DNA from: Blepharisma stoltei | Lineage: Eukaryota; Ciliophora; Heterotrichea; Heterotrichida; Blepharismidae | NCBI GenBank assembly: GCA_914767885.1 | Contig: CAJZBQ010000044.1 | Span: 372,001 to 436,000, forward strand | DNA: 64,000 bases | Direction: 5' to 3' | Part shown: in pieces, positions 24,501-35,731 of the stretch | Position numbering within the stretch: position 1 is the first letter of the stretch | Layout: each line of letters begins with the position of its first letter | The notes under the pieces: generated by a model | The model's database searches: none | What the model saw: the letters and a program-made list of their open reading frames with translations, nothing else | What the model was told of the DNA's origin: nothing | Program-made: the position numbers and the translations under genes

Positions 24501-26469
24501 ATGGGATGTTTTGTGTCGAAAAATAATTGTCAGTCTTCTAATAAAGCCTTACTCCCCCCTATTTTTTGCCCAAAAACCCACCCTCCGTGAGTGAAATAAA
24601 AATTTGTTATTGAAAAAAATTTTGATATATAAATGATAATTATTATAATGAACTTTAGAGCTAATTCTGTTTAATTTTAAACGAATTGCTTTTTAAAACA
24701 TAAATTTTACAAATTAAATTAATATTTGCTTTCCAATTTTTGTTCACTTACGGAGGGGGGAGTTAGAAGAATTTCATTCAAATCCGAGTCCTCATAAAAG
24801 CGCAATTGACCCAAGTATCATTACAATGGACATCAGAAAGTTTTATGTTTTTGAAGAAAGAATCGGGAAAGGGCATTTCGGAGAAGTTTATTTAGTGCAT
24901 CGTATAAATGACATCAATAAGAAATTTGCTGTAAAATCTATATCAAAGCCTCAATTCTCCACCCATAATGTTAAATATGTCAAATCAGAAATAGAAAATC
25001 TCCAAGCCTTGGATCATCCAAATATCATAAAATTATATGAAAGCTATGAAGATGATGAGCATATACACTTACTACCCCCTATGAGCGAACACAAATTTTG
25101 TTCGCTCGTGGAGGGGATTAATTTTTTATTTTGAAAATTTCAATTTGTAAAAAATGAGGAGCAAAAATTAATTTAATTATAAAATTTATGTTTTAAAATG
25201 CAAGCTGTTTAAAATTAAACAGAATTAGCTAGAGATTTCATTATAATAATTATCATTTTGTATAAAAATTTTTGTTCGCTCATGGAGGGTGGGTTTTTGG
25301 GCAAAAAATATGGATTTTTTCAATGGTTTTGTTCGCCACGGAGGGGGATGTTAGTAACTGAATACTGCTCTGGAGGGAAGTTACTTACGAAAATGAAAAA
25401 GAAACCGATTTTTACTGAAGTTGAAGCTGCAGCAATAATTATGAAAATTTTAAGAGCAGTTAAATATTTGCATGAAAGAGGAATTTGTCATCGAGATATT
25501 AAGCCTGATAATTTCCTTCTTGAAACTGAAGCTGAAGATTCAGATATTAAGATGATTGATTTCGGACTTTCTCACAAGCTGGAAGGAAAAGTCAAGAGAA
25601 TGAAATCTACTGTTGGAACGCTAAATTATGTTGCTCCAGAAGTATTGAAAGGGAATTATGGATTTAAATGTGATTTATGAAGTGTTGGCATAATAATGTT
25701 TATATTATTAACTGGAGATATGCCAATAAAAGGAAGATATCAAGCAGAAATTTTAGAAAGCTTAAGAAACTACCAGTTAAATACTGACTCTGAAGAATGA
25801 GCTCAGCTAAGTCCTTGGGCCCAAAATCTTTTAACAAATTTGTTAGAAAAAGACCCTAACAGAAGATATGATGCCCAAACTGTATTAAAGCATCAATGGC
25901 TTCAAGATAATTATAAAGTTCCTAGAAAAGCAATAGATCCCAAAATTTTTGAAGCTTTAAAAAGCAGCAAAATAACTTGTAAGTTTCAAAAAGAGGTTCT
26001 TGATTTTATCGTTAAAAATATCGACTGCGAAGAGCTTCGAGACCTGAAAAATGCGTTTTTAGACTTAGATACAGAAAATATAGGAGCTTTAACTTTTAGC
26101 GAGCTTGAATCTGCATTGCAAACAATGAACCACTCAAATAAATCAGAAGAAGTAAAAAGAATAATCACAAATCTCAAAGCTGAAGATAGCATGAAACTAA
26201 ATTATTCTGAATTTTTGGCAGCCACTTTTAGCTCGAAATTAAAGTTTGGAAAAGAGTTATTAAAGGTAGGATTTAAGCATTTTGATAGAGATAACAAAGG
26301 GTTTATTAACGAAGAAGATATATATGAAGCTTTGAAAAGAAGTGGGAGAAAAATAAAGAAAAAAAAAGTGCATGAAATTTTTGCTGAAATTGATGCTGAT
26401 GAAACAGGCAAAATCAATTTCAAACAATTTAGAAACATTTTGTTAGGAAAGAGCAGAAATCGGATTTAA
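24501..26469 (+). CDS. Calcium-dependent protein kinase (CDPK), split by two MITEs
   Basis: Exons 24501-24549, 24764-25069 and 25352-26469 total 1473 nt, 490 aa. MGCFVSKNN is an N-myristoylation site with a palmitoylatable Cys, suggesting membrane attachment. The kinase domain has GKGHFGEVY, AVKSI, HRDIKPDN, IDFGLS, VAPEV and LWSVGIIM (Trp encoded by UGA). A junction helix is followed by four EF-hand positions: DLDTENIGALTF, a degenerate second, DRDNKGFINEED and DADETGKINFKQ. Both MITEs leave one TTA: NKALEEFHS and IHLVTEYCSGG. All catalytic residues are present. Confidence 0.94.
24550..24763. mobile_element. C-rich-end MITE, copy 4 (in CDPK)
   Basis: TTACTCCCCCCTATTTTTTG at the left and ACTTACGGAGGGGGGAGTTA at the right, 214 bp, the shortest full copy. 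It lacks the extra terminal hairpin of longer copies. Removal gives GCC TTA GAA GAA. Confidence 0.93.
25070..25351. mobile_element. C-rich-end MITE, copy 5 (in CDPK)
   Basis: TTACTACCCCCTATGAGCGA at the left with a hairpin to GTTCGCTCGTGGAGGGG, and GCCACGGAGGGGGATGTTA at the right, 282 bp. The termini are more diverged than in other copies, so it may be older. Removal gives CAC TTA GTA ACT GAA TAC, restoring kinase subdomain V. Confidence 0.92.
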
Positions 26470-26503
26470 TTTCTAAATCTTTCTTAATTATTAGGAAAAA
26501 TAA

Positions 26504-27103
26504 CTATCTTTTCATTTGTCTTCTCCAAGCAACTAGCAATTCTTTAAATTCTTTTTTGGTTAGGATATCTTGAGAATTCACACTTTTGAATCTAGCTTTT
26601 TTCCATCTGCTTCGGTTCATTTCTTTGATTTCATCAGATTTAATTTTTGAAATAATTTTTATTTCATCTTCTAAAGCTTCACATTTTCTTTTAGTTTTAC
26701 TCAAACTCGTCTTTAGCCCATCATTAGTCGCTTTATCAATTTTTGATAGAACATCATTTATTTTATCCAGCCTCAATTGCTGTATAGGAGACCCTGAAGT
26801 TAGTCCAGCTTTAGTAGTACAGGATTTACAGGAAATTTTAAAGTTAGGTATTGATAAAGATTCTTTCAATGAAGAAATAATTGAACCTTGCCGCATTAAT
26901 CCAGGTAAAGTATGGAAACTTTCTCTGTCGGTTTTTCTTGCTTTAAAAAGTGGGGAATTATTTCTTGATGTAGCATCATACATATCTGTGTCACCAAAAA
27001 CTACAGATGAAGATCGATGCTGAAATAAAGGTAAGGAAAATTTTGTCTGAGGATCTTTCTTTTTACCAAAAGGTTTATTAGTTAAGGTTGGCCATATTTT
27101 CAT
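26504..27103 (-). CDS. Hypothetical protein, 199 aa, basic
   Basis: An uninterrupted frame beginning MKIWPTLTNKPFGKKK. Residues 1-90 are Ser/Lys-rich and likely disordered; residues 110-199 form a charged helix (LSKIDKATNDGLKTSLSKTK, EDEIKIISKIKSDEIKEMN). It is convergent with the CDPK gene, 34 bp apart. No family recognised. Confidence 0.62.
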   Translation of the reverse strand: MKIWPTLTNKPFGKKKDPQTKFSLPLFQHRSSSVVFGDTDMYDATSRNNSPLFKARKTDRESFHTLPGLMRQGSIISSLKESLSIPNFKISCKSCTTKAGLTSGSPIQQLRLDKINDVLSKIDKATNDGLKTSLSKTKRKCEALEDEIKIISKIKSDEIKEMNRSRWKKARFKSVNSQDILTKKEFKELLVAWRRQMKR

Positions 27104-27500
27104 ATTTTACTATTTATGCAAAAAAAGTACTTAAGATAGAATTCTATATGCATATATAGTGAAAAAAATAAAAATAAGTATCTTCTTATTGAAAGCTGCA
27201 ACTATGAGCTTTCTTCACTGGATTCACTTTCTTAGGAACTGCTTTGAGCTTTTTCAGTTTCTTCCAGCTCTCCTTTGGAGCTTGCATCATCACTTGAACT
27301 ATCACTTTGCTCAGTTTATTTTCTCCTGAAGATATGCTTTTACGCAATTAATGCGAATATCTAACTAATTTTCAATGTATATTATTATATATTATAAAAA
27401 TGCCTGATTATCATAATAAATTATGCTTTATTTTGATTTTATTTATTCTCAGCTTTATTATTTTCATTTTTTTGGCCTCTTGGTTTTTTACTTTTAATCA
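27104..27500. other. Gene-poor stretch with weak coding-like signal
   Basis: AT-rich DNA. A minus-strand frame at 27187-27330 (ending SFQ stop, with PKESWKKLKKLKAVPKKVNP) and an acidic overlapping frame (SDSSSDDASSKGELEETEKA) look coding-like but have no start. On the plus strand 27400-27500 has a hydrophobic ORF that runs into the composite element. I could not assemble a gene from these. Confidence 0.3.
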
Positions 27501-28415
27501 TAACGATGACTCCCCCCCCTCAATCTTCATGTCTATTGCAACAAAAATTTTTCGAAAAAAAATCTTCATGCCTACTGCAACATAACATTTTTATAAAAAA
27601 AAATTAATGCATTTTTTCTAGGTGAGTTTCTCAAAAAAGCCATAAAACAGCGCTGTTGTAGCGTGCCAATGACCTCTCATCGAGATTTGGTCGGCTATTG
27701 TCATCGCTCGCCATTTTATTAAATTTATCTAGCTAAAAAGTACAAGAAAATTTAAGATGCGCATCGAAAATTTGTTGCGAGAGGATTAGGATTATTACAG
27801 ACAGGCGCTAGCCATATTGGTGACGCAGTCACCAAAGACCTCCGTACGGAAGGTTCTACTGTCTATCCCTCTTATAAGTGCCCTTCCGGTACCTTCTGTC
27901 TCCTCTTTGACTTGCGCTTCAGTCTTGAGTGGGCAGCTTATGGATTTCTGCGGCCCTGATACGGGCGATTGGAGTAGCTAGATTCCAAGGATCAGCTCCT
28001 TGGAGTCTATCGGGTGTCAAAGTGCCTTCCTTGACAGCCACAGCAAAAAGACTGTTCCCCTGTGGTCTGGGCTGAAACCCCCAGTTTCTCGGTAGAGGAA
28101 TGCCCATGGGTCCTCGGATCCAAAGGATGTTGTTGAGCACCTCCCATTTCCAACCACAGGAAAGCAGCCCAAAACCTACTTAGATGCACATTATCTCAGG
28201 CTTCATTTGATTCTTTACTCGGAGTCCGTCCCAGTTCGCCGTAGCTATAAGGTCTGGAGTGCTGCGCCAAGAGGGCAGGTTGACACATGTCGCCATTTTA
28301 ATGTATATAATTTGTTGCAAGAGACATGAAAATTATTATTTTTTTATATAAAATTTTATATTAAAAATTTGCATTTTTGTTGCAATAGACATGAAGATTG
28401 AGGGGGGGTCATCGC
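27501..28415. mobile_element. Composite TA-bounded MITE (C-rich, TTGCAAC type) with a nested retroposon
   Basis: TA at 27501-27502 and 28416-28417. The termini are inverted repeats: CGATGACTCCCCCCCTCAAT at the left, ATTGAGGGGGGGTCATCG at the right. A second repeated motif, CTTCATGTCTATTGCAAC, occurs twice near the left end and inverted twice near the right end. The 540-bp retroposon at 27784 is nested within. The termini differ from the main C-rich MITE family. Confidence 0.78.
27784..28323 (-). mobile_element. Retroposon-like insertion, family A copy 1 (nested)
   Basis: AATTTGTTGCGAGAG (27769-27783) and AATTTGTTGCAAGAG (28309-28323) are 15-bp direct repeats with one mismatch. On the minus strand the element starts with an ACATTAAAATGGCGACATGT motif. 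It matches the insertion at 60843 over nearly its whole length (GGCGCTAGCCATATTGGTGA; CGGAGTCCGTCCCAGTTCGC). It lies within the composite MITE, so it inserted later. Confidence 0.85.
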
Positions 28416-29418
28416 TACTTATTGAATTGCTTTATTTTTGATTCTTAATTAAAAAACTTTGGAATATAAGCAATTAACAAAATTGGCCTTAGCAATTCCT
28501 CTTCTTTCTCCTGCTCACCAATTTCCTCTTTATCCTCCATTTCATCGAATCTTTTTTAAGAGCTTCTCAATCATGTTTATATTCATCATTATTGACATAT
28601 TTTATAGAGTTCATTTCAATATCCATATTATATATATCAAATCATATGCCAGGATATGGCATTTCAAGCCGAATGAAATGGAAAAGAGGAATTAAACATC
28701 AGAATAATGTAATAACCCAAAACCGACTGCAATAAGAGTATCTTTGATGCAAAAGGTGTATGAAATGGTCTTCATAATCATAATGTTCTGATTAAAATCT
28801 CAGCTGCGCAGCGATCGATTTTCCACATCCCAGTTATTGGGGATTTTCCATAGGGCTGCATATGAAAATCCGCTGAAAATTCAGTCTTTTCGTGTGCTTT
28901 CAATCTATCAATAGGCCATTTTTAGAAGCATATTTAAATTTATCATATCAGAATTGATGGATGGAAAATATACTGTGCTGGCTTTATTTGGTTCATATAA
29001 GCCTTGTAGGTATTATACACTTTTTTATTATAATACTATTTTTTCAGTGCTATGCCAAATTCAACCCAGCACACAGCATATTTATAAATGATTTTAATGA
29101 ACCTAATCATGGCCTTTTCCTTAGTTTAATCAATAAATAAACCCTTAAATTTTATTGTAATTTTCAATTATCGATCAAATTAAGTTCTTTCAGGCAGTAA
29201 GTAATATATTTTAATAGCTATAAAATCATGATTGATGGCCTACCTCTGGTTCAAGCAATCATTATTCATAAAATTTACTGAATAAGATATTTTAAATAAA
29301 AAAAGAACTAAAATTTACATTTACAGTCACTAATTTAACATCAGTACTCTCAAGCATCTTATTTAGTAAGTATTAACATAATTTTCAAACCAATCAACCA
29401 GCTTTTCTTACAAATAAA
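28416..29418 (-). other. Unresolved minus-strand coding-like region
   Basis: Between the composite element and adenylate kinase, one minus-strand frame with UGA=Trp is open in pieces: 29110-29038 (starting MIRFIKIIYKYAVCW), 29034-28943 (YNTYKAYMNQIKPAQYIF) and 28921-28628 (KWPIDRLKAHEKTEFSADFH, later LLLQSVLGYYIILMFNSSF). The pieces share a frame but are separated by UAA/UAG codons that are not inside GT-AG 15-nt introns. A competing frame at 28904-28692 is also open. This could be a gene with undetected IESs or a decayed gene. From 29111 to 29418 I see nothing. Confidence 0.3.
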
Positions 29419-30292
29419 ATGTCAGGCCCAGATCTTCGCAATATCCCAAATGACGTGCTCTTCAATGAAGTCAAGCGCAGATTTGATTGCTCTTTCAAAC
29501 CTAAAGGAAAAGTAATCTTGACTGGACCTCCAGGCTCTGGCAAAGGTACTCAAGCTCCTCAATTAAGCCAAGAGAATTGTTGGTGTCATCTTTCTACTGG
29601 CGATCTTCTTACTCTTTCACTTAAAAATGTTTTTTAGCATTAAATACAGCATGATTTATTTATTATTAAATTTATAATAAAATTTTATTATCTTACACAA
29701 AAAATGTTTTTAAAAAAATTTTAAATCTTACCCAACAATAATTGGCTGAGCTAGAGACGAAGTATCAAGAGGTACCGAGCTCGGCAAAAAAGCGAAAGAA
29801 ATCATGAATCAAGGCGCCCTTGTATCTGACGATATTGTCATAGGAATGATCAAAAACAAGCTTAAAGAGCCTATCTGCAGCCGTGGTGCCATTTTTGATG
29901 GGTTCCCAAGAACAGTTCCACAAGCTGAAGCTTTAGACAAAATGCTTGAAGAAGAAGGCAGCAAAATTGATAAAGTCGTTGAGTTTAACATCCCAGACGA
30001 GATTTTGGTAGAAAGAATTACTGGACGAAGAGTTCACCTTGCCAGTGGAAGATCTTACCACGTCAAATTTTCACCTCCAAAGGTGCCTGATGTTGATGAT
30101 ATCTCTGGAGAGCCTTTAATCCAAAGGAAAGATGACACTGCAGAAGTTCTCAACAAGAGACTTCAAGCCTATCATTCAACTACAACTCCAATTCTCAACT
30201 ATTATTCTCAGAAAGGACTTTTGGCTACTATTAATGCCAATCAGCCAGTGAAAACTGTATGGGAAGATCTTTTGAGAAACATCAGCCCATAA
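29419..30292 (+). CDS. ADK: Adenylate kinase (AK2 type), split by one IES
   Basis: Exons 29419-29609 and 29752-30292 total 732 nt, 243 aa. It converts ATP + AMP to two ADP. Motifs: P-loop [13 protein letters not shown]-binding [47 protein letters not shown] (start of the LID) and [13 protein letters not shown]. The long LID is that of eukaryotic AK2/ADK1 enzymes. The 142-bp IES falls in the middle of STGDLLR; after TA-to-TA removal the Arg that follows STGDLL is rebuilt across the junction. Confidence 0.96.
29610..29751. other. TA-bounded IES, 142 bp
   Basis: TA at 29610-29611 and 29752-29753. The interior is AT-rich with no convincing terminal inverted repeats. Removal gives GAT CTT CTT AGA GAC GAA, an exact match to the adenylate kinase family. 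Confidence 0.93.
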
Positions 30293-30402
30293 TTAAGTTC
30301 TTACTGCATTTTTTATTTTTATGTTAAAATTGGTATTATAAGATAGCCATTTTTATTATTTTATTTAAGAGAGTTAGCCAAAATAAGTGAATTAAATATT
30401 AA

Positions 30403-32972
30403 ATGGAAATTCTATCTTTGCAATTAGCGATAAACTCTATAAGTGTTTCACCAGATGCCAAATTACTCATATGTGGGGGAAGGGAAATCCTTAAAATTTT
30501 TAAACTTGAAAATAAAATAACAGAAGATAGAAGTCTTAGGATAGGAAAGCCAAATCTTAATTATAGCACCCAAGATTTAGCTTGGCATCCTAGGCAGTCC
30601 AATTATATTCTTTCAGCAGCAAAAAATTCATGTATTGTTCTATGGAATTTAGACAAATCTGGGCCAAATAAGCTTGATTTAATCTTTAAAGGTCACTCTA
30701 AGGTTGTGAATCGAGTAAAGTGGCAGCATACTAACTATGACGTCTTTGTGTCAGCCGGACAAGATGGGATGATAAAACTATGGGACAAACGAGTTGCTGA
30801 CCAAGTTATCCTAAATTTACAACTTAAATTAAAGTTATTAAAATCTTCGAGATTTGATGCCTCCATGTTTTTCTGATCAGAGCTACTTGTTTATCAGAAG
30901 GGAATTCAGCCTCTATTGGAGCAGAAGTTTCTCAAGGATATCTTTACCGCGACTCCAACAATCTCGATGGGTTGAAAGTCTCATCCATCGTCTTGTCATC
31001 GTGTGCCATGAAAGCACCTGTCAGCTTGATGTTTTATCTCAGCCATTTGCAATTAGTGAAAAAACCCAGGAAAAAAGGAGCATTGCCACAAGAAATGAGG
31101 TAAAGTATCATGACCTAAAAAAGCCGGATCAATAATAGCATGGATTGAGTGAACGACAGCTTCGACCTAAGTTTACCCACCCCATACAATTGTTATAAAC
31201 AAGCTAATGTTTAGAGTTAAAGAACATGAACCCCAGGCCATACTATAAAGTGGCTTTTGCAACCATAATGGTTCATTTTCGTCAAGAACATAATTATTGT
31301 CTCCACAATATTAATTTTGTGACGACAGTGGCATGCAGTCGTCGAGTATATATTTATTGCCACATTTATATTAAATGAGTGAATTTACAAGGAAACGCAG
31401 AAGGCGCCAGAGATGTCAGCTTTTCGCCGTTTAAAGAAAATTTAATAGCAGCAAGTTTTGATAATGGACAAGTCCAGATATGGGATTTAAAGATGCCAAA
31501 CCCGCTTTGCAAAATCGGTGCCCACAAGAGAAATGCATTAAGCATTGACTGGCACCCAAATTATGCAGATTTATTAGCATCTGCTGGAAGTGATAAAAAC
31601 ATTAAAGTATGGAATGCTCAGTCTAGTGAGCTTGTATGCAAGGTGCAAGCACCCGAGCCTGTAGCCTAAATTTAAATTATTTATAGGGAATTTCCCCGCA
31701 GATCTATAGGCCACTACTAGCCTCTGCATAACGCTCCACAACATGCTTGCCAGTCCGAACACCAAATGACTCCTAGTTCCAACCCAAGCGAACCATCTCA
31801 AAATCTTGGCCTGGATGTGAGCAGGCATCAGCTAATCTGGCATTACGCTCCACCAAACCAAGTAAAATCCGGCTATATATACATTTTCGAATACTTTTAA
31901 CTCTTCTACAAGGTCCTGGCTTTCCCACTAAACTGCGGATACAGGTTTTAAGAAGGCAGACCAGCTCACCACGCATTTTAATATATATCCTGAGCCTGTA
32001 GCCAAGGTATCATGGGTTCCACATGAGAATAATCAGATTGCTTCTGCTTCTCATACACTAGATAACAATTTATATATTTGGCATTTAAACGAGCCATCTT
32101 TGCCACATTTCGTATATCGAGGGCACGCGCATCCCATCAAAGATTTTTTATGGGTCGGGGACTCGATTATTACATGTAGCGAGGATGGAAACTTAATTAG
32201 GAATCCTAGAGAAAACGCTTATAGGCCACACAAGTATTTAGCAAAACATTCATTGGCAGTAAGTCCATTGAATGTGTTAGCAACTTATTCAGACTCTCAA
32301 ACACCTAGTAACCCAGATGAATTGCTATCCCAAGCTGATCGATCTTTAATTCATCATACCTCAAAAATGAAAATTTATGACTTAGGAGACTATAAAACAG
32401 AAATTGAAAATCTCGCAAGCAGCTATCAGCTCAAAGGAAAAAACGTTGAACAATTATGCAAAGAAAACGCTGCAGTGTCTAGGAAAAAAGCTCCAATTTG
32501 AAATTCAGTTGAACACCTATTTAAAAGCAGCTATTCAGTTGATTACCCATGAATCAACACAATTATTCTAAACGCTTTGCAAGAAACTATTGATTATTAT
32601 TCAGAAATAGGAGATGTACAAACTGCCGCCTGCTTGTCAGCTGTATTTAATTATAGGGGGCCAGTGAGAGAATATGGGGATTTGTTAAGGCAGCTGAACT
32701 TGCATCATGAAGCCACAAAACTAGATATCCCTCAGCCAAACGTAGAAATTTTTTTACGATGCAAGTGTGGGAAAATTAGTGAAGACCAGCCTTGCAGTAA
32801 ATGCAAAGATATTTCTAATTGCGCGGTTTGCAACTTACCTGTGAAAGGTCTTTATTCTTGGTGTCAAGGATGCTGCCATGGAGGCCATTTAATGCATTTA
32901 AAAAATTGGTTTAGTAGAGAAACATTGTGTCCTGCTGGATGTGGGCATCAATGCTCGTTTGAAAATTTTTAA
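30403..32972 (+). CDS. WDR24: WDR24-like subunit of the GATOR2/SEA complex, split by two retroposons
   Basis: Exons 30403-30822, 31391-31666 and 32004-32972 total 1665 nt, 554 aa. The N-terminal half is a WD40 propeller with clear blades (DLAWHPRQSNYILSAA, VNRVKWQHTNYDVFVSAGQD, MIKLWDKRV, VQIWDLKMP, LSIDWHPNYADLLASAGSDK). The C-terminus is a zinc domain (CKCGKISEDQPCSKC, CAVCNLPVKGLYSWCQGC, CPAGCGHQC) of the RING/wing type found in WDR24/Sea2. GATOR2 signals amino-acid sufficiency to TORC1 at lysosomes or vacuoles. Removal of both insertions at their direct repeats restores LNLQGNAEGARD and APEPVAKVSWVPH. Confidence 0.9.
30823..31390 (-). mobile_element. Retroposon-like insertion, family B copy 1
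   Basis: AATTTACAA is at 30814-30822 and 31382-31390. On the minus strand it begins with a terminal hairpin region (GACGAC ... GTCGTC inside TTAATAT/ATTAATATT arms) and then GTGGAGACAATAATTATG; it ends with ATCAAATCTCGAAG and an AT-rich tail (TTTAATTTAAG). Both inner motifs recur in the insertion at 34128. Confidence 0.84.
31667..32003 (-). mobile_element. Retroposon-like insertion with 12-bp direct repeat
   Basis: GAGCCTGTAGCC is at 31655-31666 and 31992-32003. The insert is 337 bp. On the minus strand it starts GGATATATATTAAAATGCGT and continues GGTGAGCTGGTCTGC; it ends in AT-rich TAAATTTAAATT. The repeat contains TA, so TA excision and repeat excision give the same product. Confidence 0.86.
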
Positions 32973-33133
32973 TAGTGAATAAGTTAATATACCAGCTAAT
33001 CTGACTGAGCCATTAGGCTTCGTTTTTATCTATATCTAAATCATATTGGGCAATCCAGTCAAAAATATAATTATTTTATCATCTAAAATAAACCCAAATA
33101 GCTCAAATCACTTTGTTTCACTATATCTTTAAT

Positions 33134-35057
33134 ATGGAAATGGCGGAATCTCTTTTAGATCTCCATCGCTTCGAGCAGAGGAAGCAGGAGTTTCAGAATA
33201 TCCCTGTCTCAGAAGAAATTAAAAAACGGAATGAAAACTATGCAGTAAAATTGAGGAAAAATAAAAGAGACTTGCATTCAGCGAAAAGAAGAATCTTAAG
33301 CTCTTTTACAGCTCCATATTCTGCAGTGATGAACAGTGATGCAGATTTTTTTGAAATTCCCAAAGAAATTTGTGAGTTATATCCTGGTGTAAATATTGAG
33401 GATTATGATTTTGACCAAAGACTTTTATTTTTAAAGCGTGCCATCAATGAAATTGAAGAAACACGAATTGTTTTATTAGGATTAGTAGCTTTTAGAAAGC
33501 TATCTCAGAAAAGCTCAAACAGTGTCCCAATTTTAGTGAGCCTTGGTTTAGTAGATATCGCTTTAAACTTTATTGACACAAAATATGAAGAACCTTTAAG
33601 GGTGGAAGCAAGTTGGATATTGTGTAATATAGCGGCTGGAAGAGAAGATTTTAGCAAATTTCTACTTGAACAGCCAGCATTAGACAAAATTTTTGGATTG
33701 ATTGATTTTAACTATTCAGAAACTTCTCTCCACCTTATTTGAACCCTTGCAAACTTATGTTGCAGCATGGTAGCTGCAGAAAAATTGATAAAAATTGGTG
33801 TAATAGATGTTATCTATGAGTTATTGGCAAAACCAAGGAAAATACCCTTGGAATTTAAACAAACTTGCATATGATGCCTTTGCAACATCACAAAAAAGAG
33901 TGAAATCTATGACCCTGACACTGTTGAAAGAATATTAGTATGCATCGGGAATTCACTGATTGAAGAAAATGATAATTTAATTGCAGACTGTTTTTGGATT
34001 TTGGGATGTCTAACTAAAACGGAAAATTCAAATATTCGCTACGTTAGGGATTCAAAATATATATCGCAAGCTATTAATGGCTTAAAAAGTGACTCAGACA
34101 ATGTTGTGCAGGCATGCATGAGGCTGATAAATTAAATTAAGGGTCTTAAGGTCTTTCAGATTTGATGCCTCCGCATGATTGCCACCATCGGACTTTGCTG
34201 ACAGGGATAGCATAGGCTACCCGAGCCCATCAGCAGCAATCTTTTCCTAGGATGAAGGGCTTGAACTATGTCCCTGATTTTTTGACAATGTGGCCGCCAT
34301 ACAGCAAGCCTAGGGCTAGAATCAAAGGGCCTGAACCTTAGTTTAGGCTATAAAGCCATTTTGGTGTACAAAGTGATGCGTCATCGGTAAGACATAATTA
34401 GTCTCCACACCATATTAATTATTATATATGAGGTTAATAGGAAACGTTGCTTCAGGCAGTGTTGAAGATTCTCTGTATTTGCTTAAGCTAAAAGTACTAG
34501 ACAGCTTAATATATTTAGCTGAGTCTAAATTGCCTGAACTTCTAAAAGACTTGTATTGAACCTTAAGCAATATTGGAGCCAGTGATGTATTTCAAGCATC
34601 AGAAATAATGAAGCATGAAATCGTACATAAAATTATTGAAGCTTTGCTGCACGAATATCTAGAGGTAAAAAAAGAAGCTGCACATACTATATCAAATATG
34701 CTATACAAAGGAAGTATGGACATTGTGTTTAGGTTCATGGAACTAGAAATATTCAAAACCATTTCTATAGGTCTAAAAGAAAATGACCCGGAATATCTTT
34801 TACTTATTTTAGAAATTTCAAAAGAGCTGCTAGTTAGCTGTGAGGAATTTGGAAAAATAAATGAAGCTTTGGAGAGGTTTAGGAGCTCAGGATGTCTTGA
34901 AGCAGCTGAAAAGTTAAGCTCTCATAAAAATCCATATGTGGAAAGAGCTGTTGAAGAGATTCTCAAACGATATTTTGATGCTGAAAATATAGTACCATGA
35001 GCCTCTGCGATTGGGGGGAATAGAATATCTTCTGATGTTGAAGTGTTTATCATATAA
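33134..35057 (+). CDS. Importin-alpha-like karyopherin, split by one retroposon
   Basis: Exons 33134-34127 and 34438-35057 total 1614 nt, 537 aa. The N-terminus has an importin-beta-binding segment (KKRNENYAVKLRKNKRDLHS then AKRR). ARM repeats follow with the WxxxN pattern (EASWILCNIAAG, LIWTLANLCC, CIWCLCNITKK, LYWTLSNIGAS), several Trp codons being UGA. Importin-alpha binds nuclear localisation signals and loads cargo on importin-beta. The C-terminus is short and acidic. The protein is more diverged than a canonical importin-alpha. Removal joins CMRL to IGNVASGS. Confidence 0.87.
34128..34437 (-). mobile_element. Retroposon-like insertion, family B copy 2 (truncated)
   Basis: The flanks carry an imperfect 12-bp repeat (ATGAGGCTGATA at 34118-34129, ATGAGGTTAATA at 34428-34439). 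It matches family B copy 1 at both the AGATTTGATGCCTCC end and the CATAATTAGTCTCCACA end, but lacks the terminal hairpin, so it looks truncated at that end. TA-to-TA removal restores the importin frame. Confidence 0.8.
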
Positions 35058-35277
35058 AAATTAATAGCATACAAGATAAAACTTTCATTAAATGCATTAA
35101 TGAATTGAATAATACCATTATTCTTATTAAAGTTATCTAGTTTTTAAATTTTGGCAATAGGATTATTACATCTGTGTAATGCAGTTAAGTTATTAATTAG
35201 TTTTAAAAAGTCTAATTAAAAGAGCCTGTATTTTCTGAAATAGGGAATAGTTAAAACTTAGTTAAAAGTTTATTCGA

Positions 35278-35710
35278 TTATAAGCGAGACCCCCGCTAAC
35301 TGGACTCCCTTGACTCCAGGAAAGGTTGCCTGTATTGGGTGCATAAACACCTGAGTGCAAATGGTGTAAGGCCTAAGAAGAATTCTACCCTCTTGAATTT
35401 TCTTCCAAAATTCACCTAATCTAAGGACATCTTCCTAGATTATAGCTATCCTCTGTCGGGTGCCCAGATAGTGTGTATAGATGAAGACTATATGAGAGAC
35501 AAAACCTGTCTAGCCCATCTAGCAGTAGCAGGAAAACCTTCAGGGAGAAAACAAAACTTCCCTCTTCGGCAAGGCTTCCCCAAACCTGAAGGCCTACTTC
35601 AAAAGAGACAGAAGCTTTTTTTTAAACTTCATCAGGATGGATCCGACCTGCTCCATAAGGAGTGCACCTAGGAGACCTATTCCATCAATCTCACCATTTT
35701 AAATCTATAG
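35278..35710 (-). mobile_element. Retroposon-like island (intergenic)
   Basis: A GC-richer stretch that begins around GAGACCCCCGCTAACTGG and ends CTCACCATTTTAAATCTATA. On the minus strand this end reads TTTAAAATGGTGAGATTG, close to the terminal motif of the other insertions. I found no convincing direct repeat, so ends are approximate. The flanking 35058-35277 is AT-rich with no gene seen. A short ORF at 35471-35671 lies inside the island and is not called. Confidence 0.55.
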
Positions 35711-35731
35711 AGGGATAGAAATTTATTAAAT

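Noticed and set aside
25678..25680. UGA as selenocysteine or as true stops
   Set aside because: UGA falls at conserved Trp positions in many unrelated proteins.
27400..27585. Hydrophobic 61-aa plus-strand ORF
   Set aside because: It runs from AT-rich DNA into the C-rich terminus of a MITE; after TA-to-TA removal it still ends within about 45 codons without any motif.
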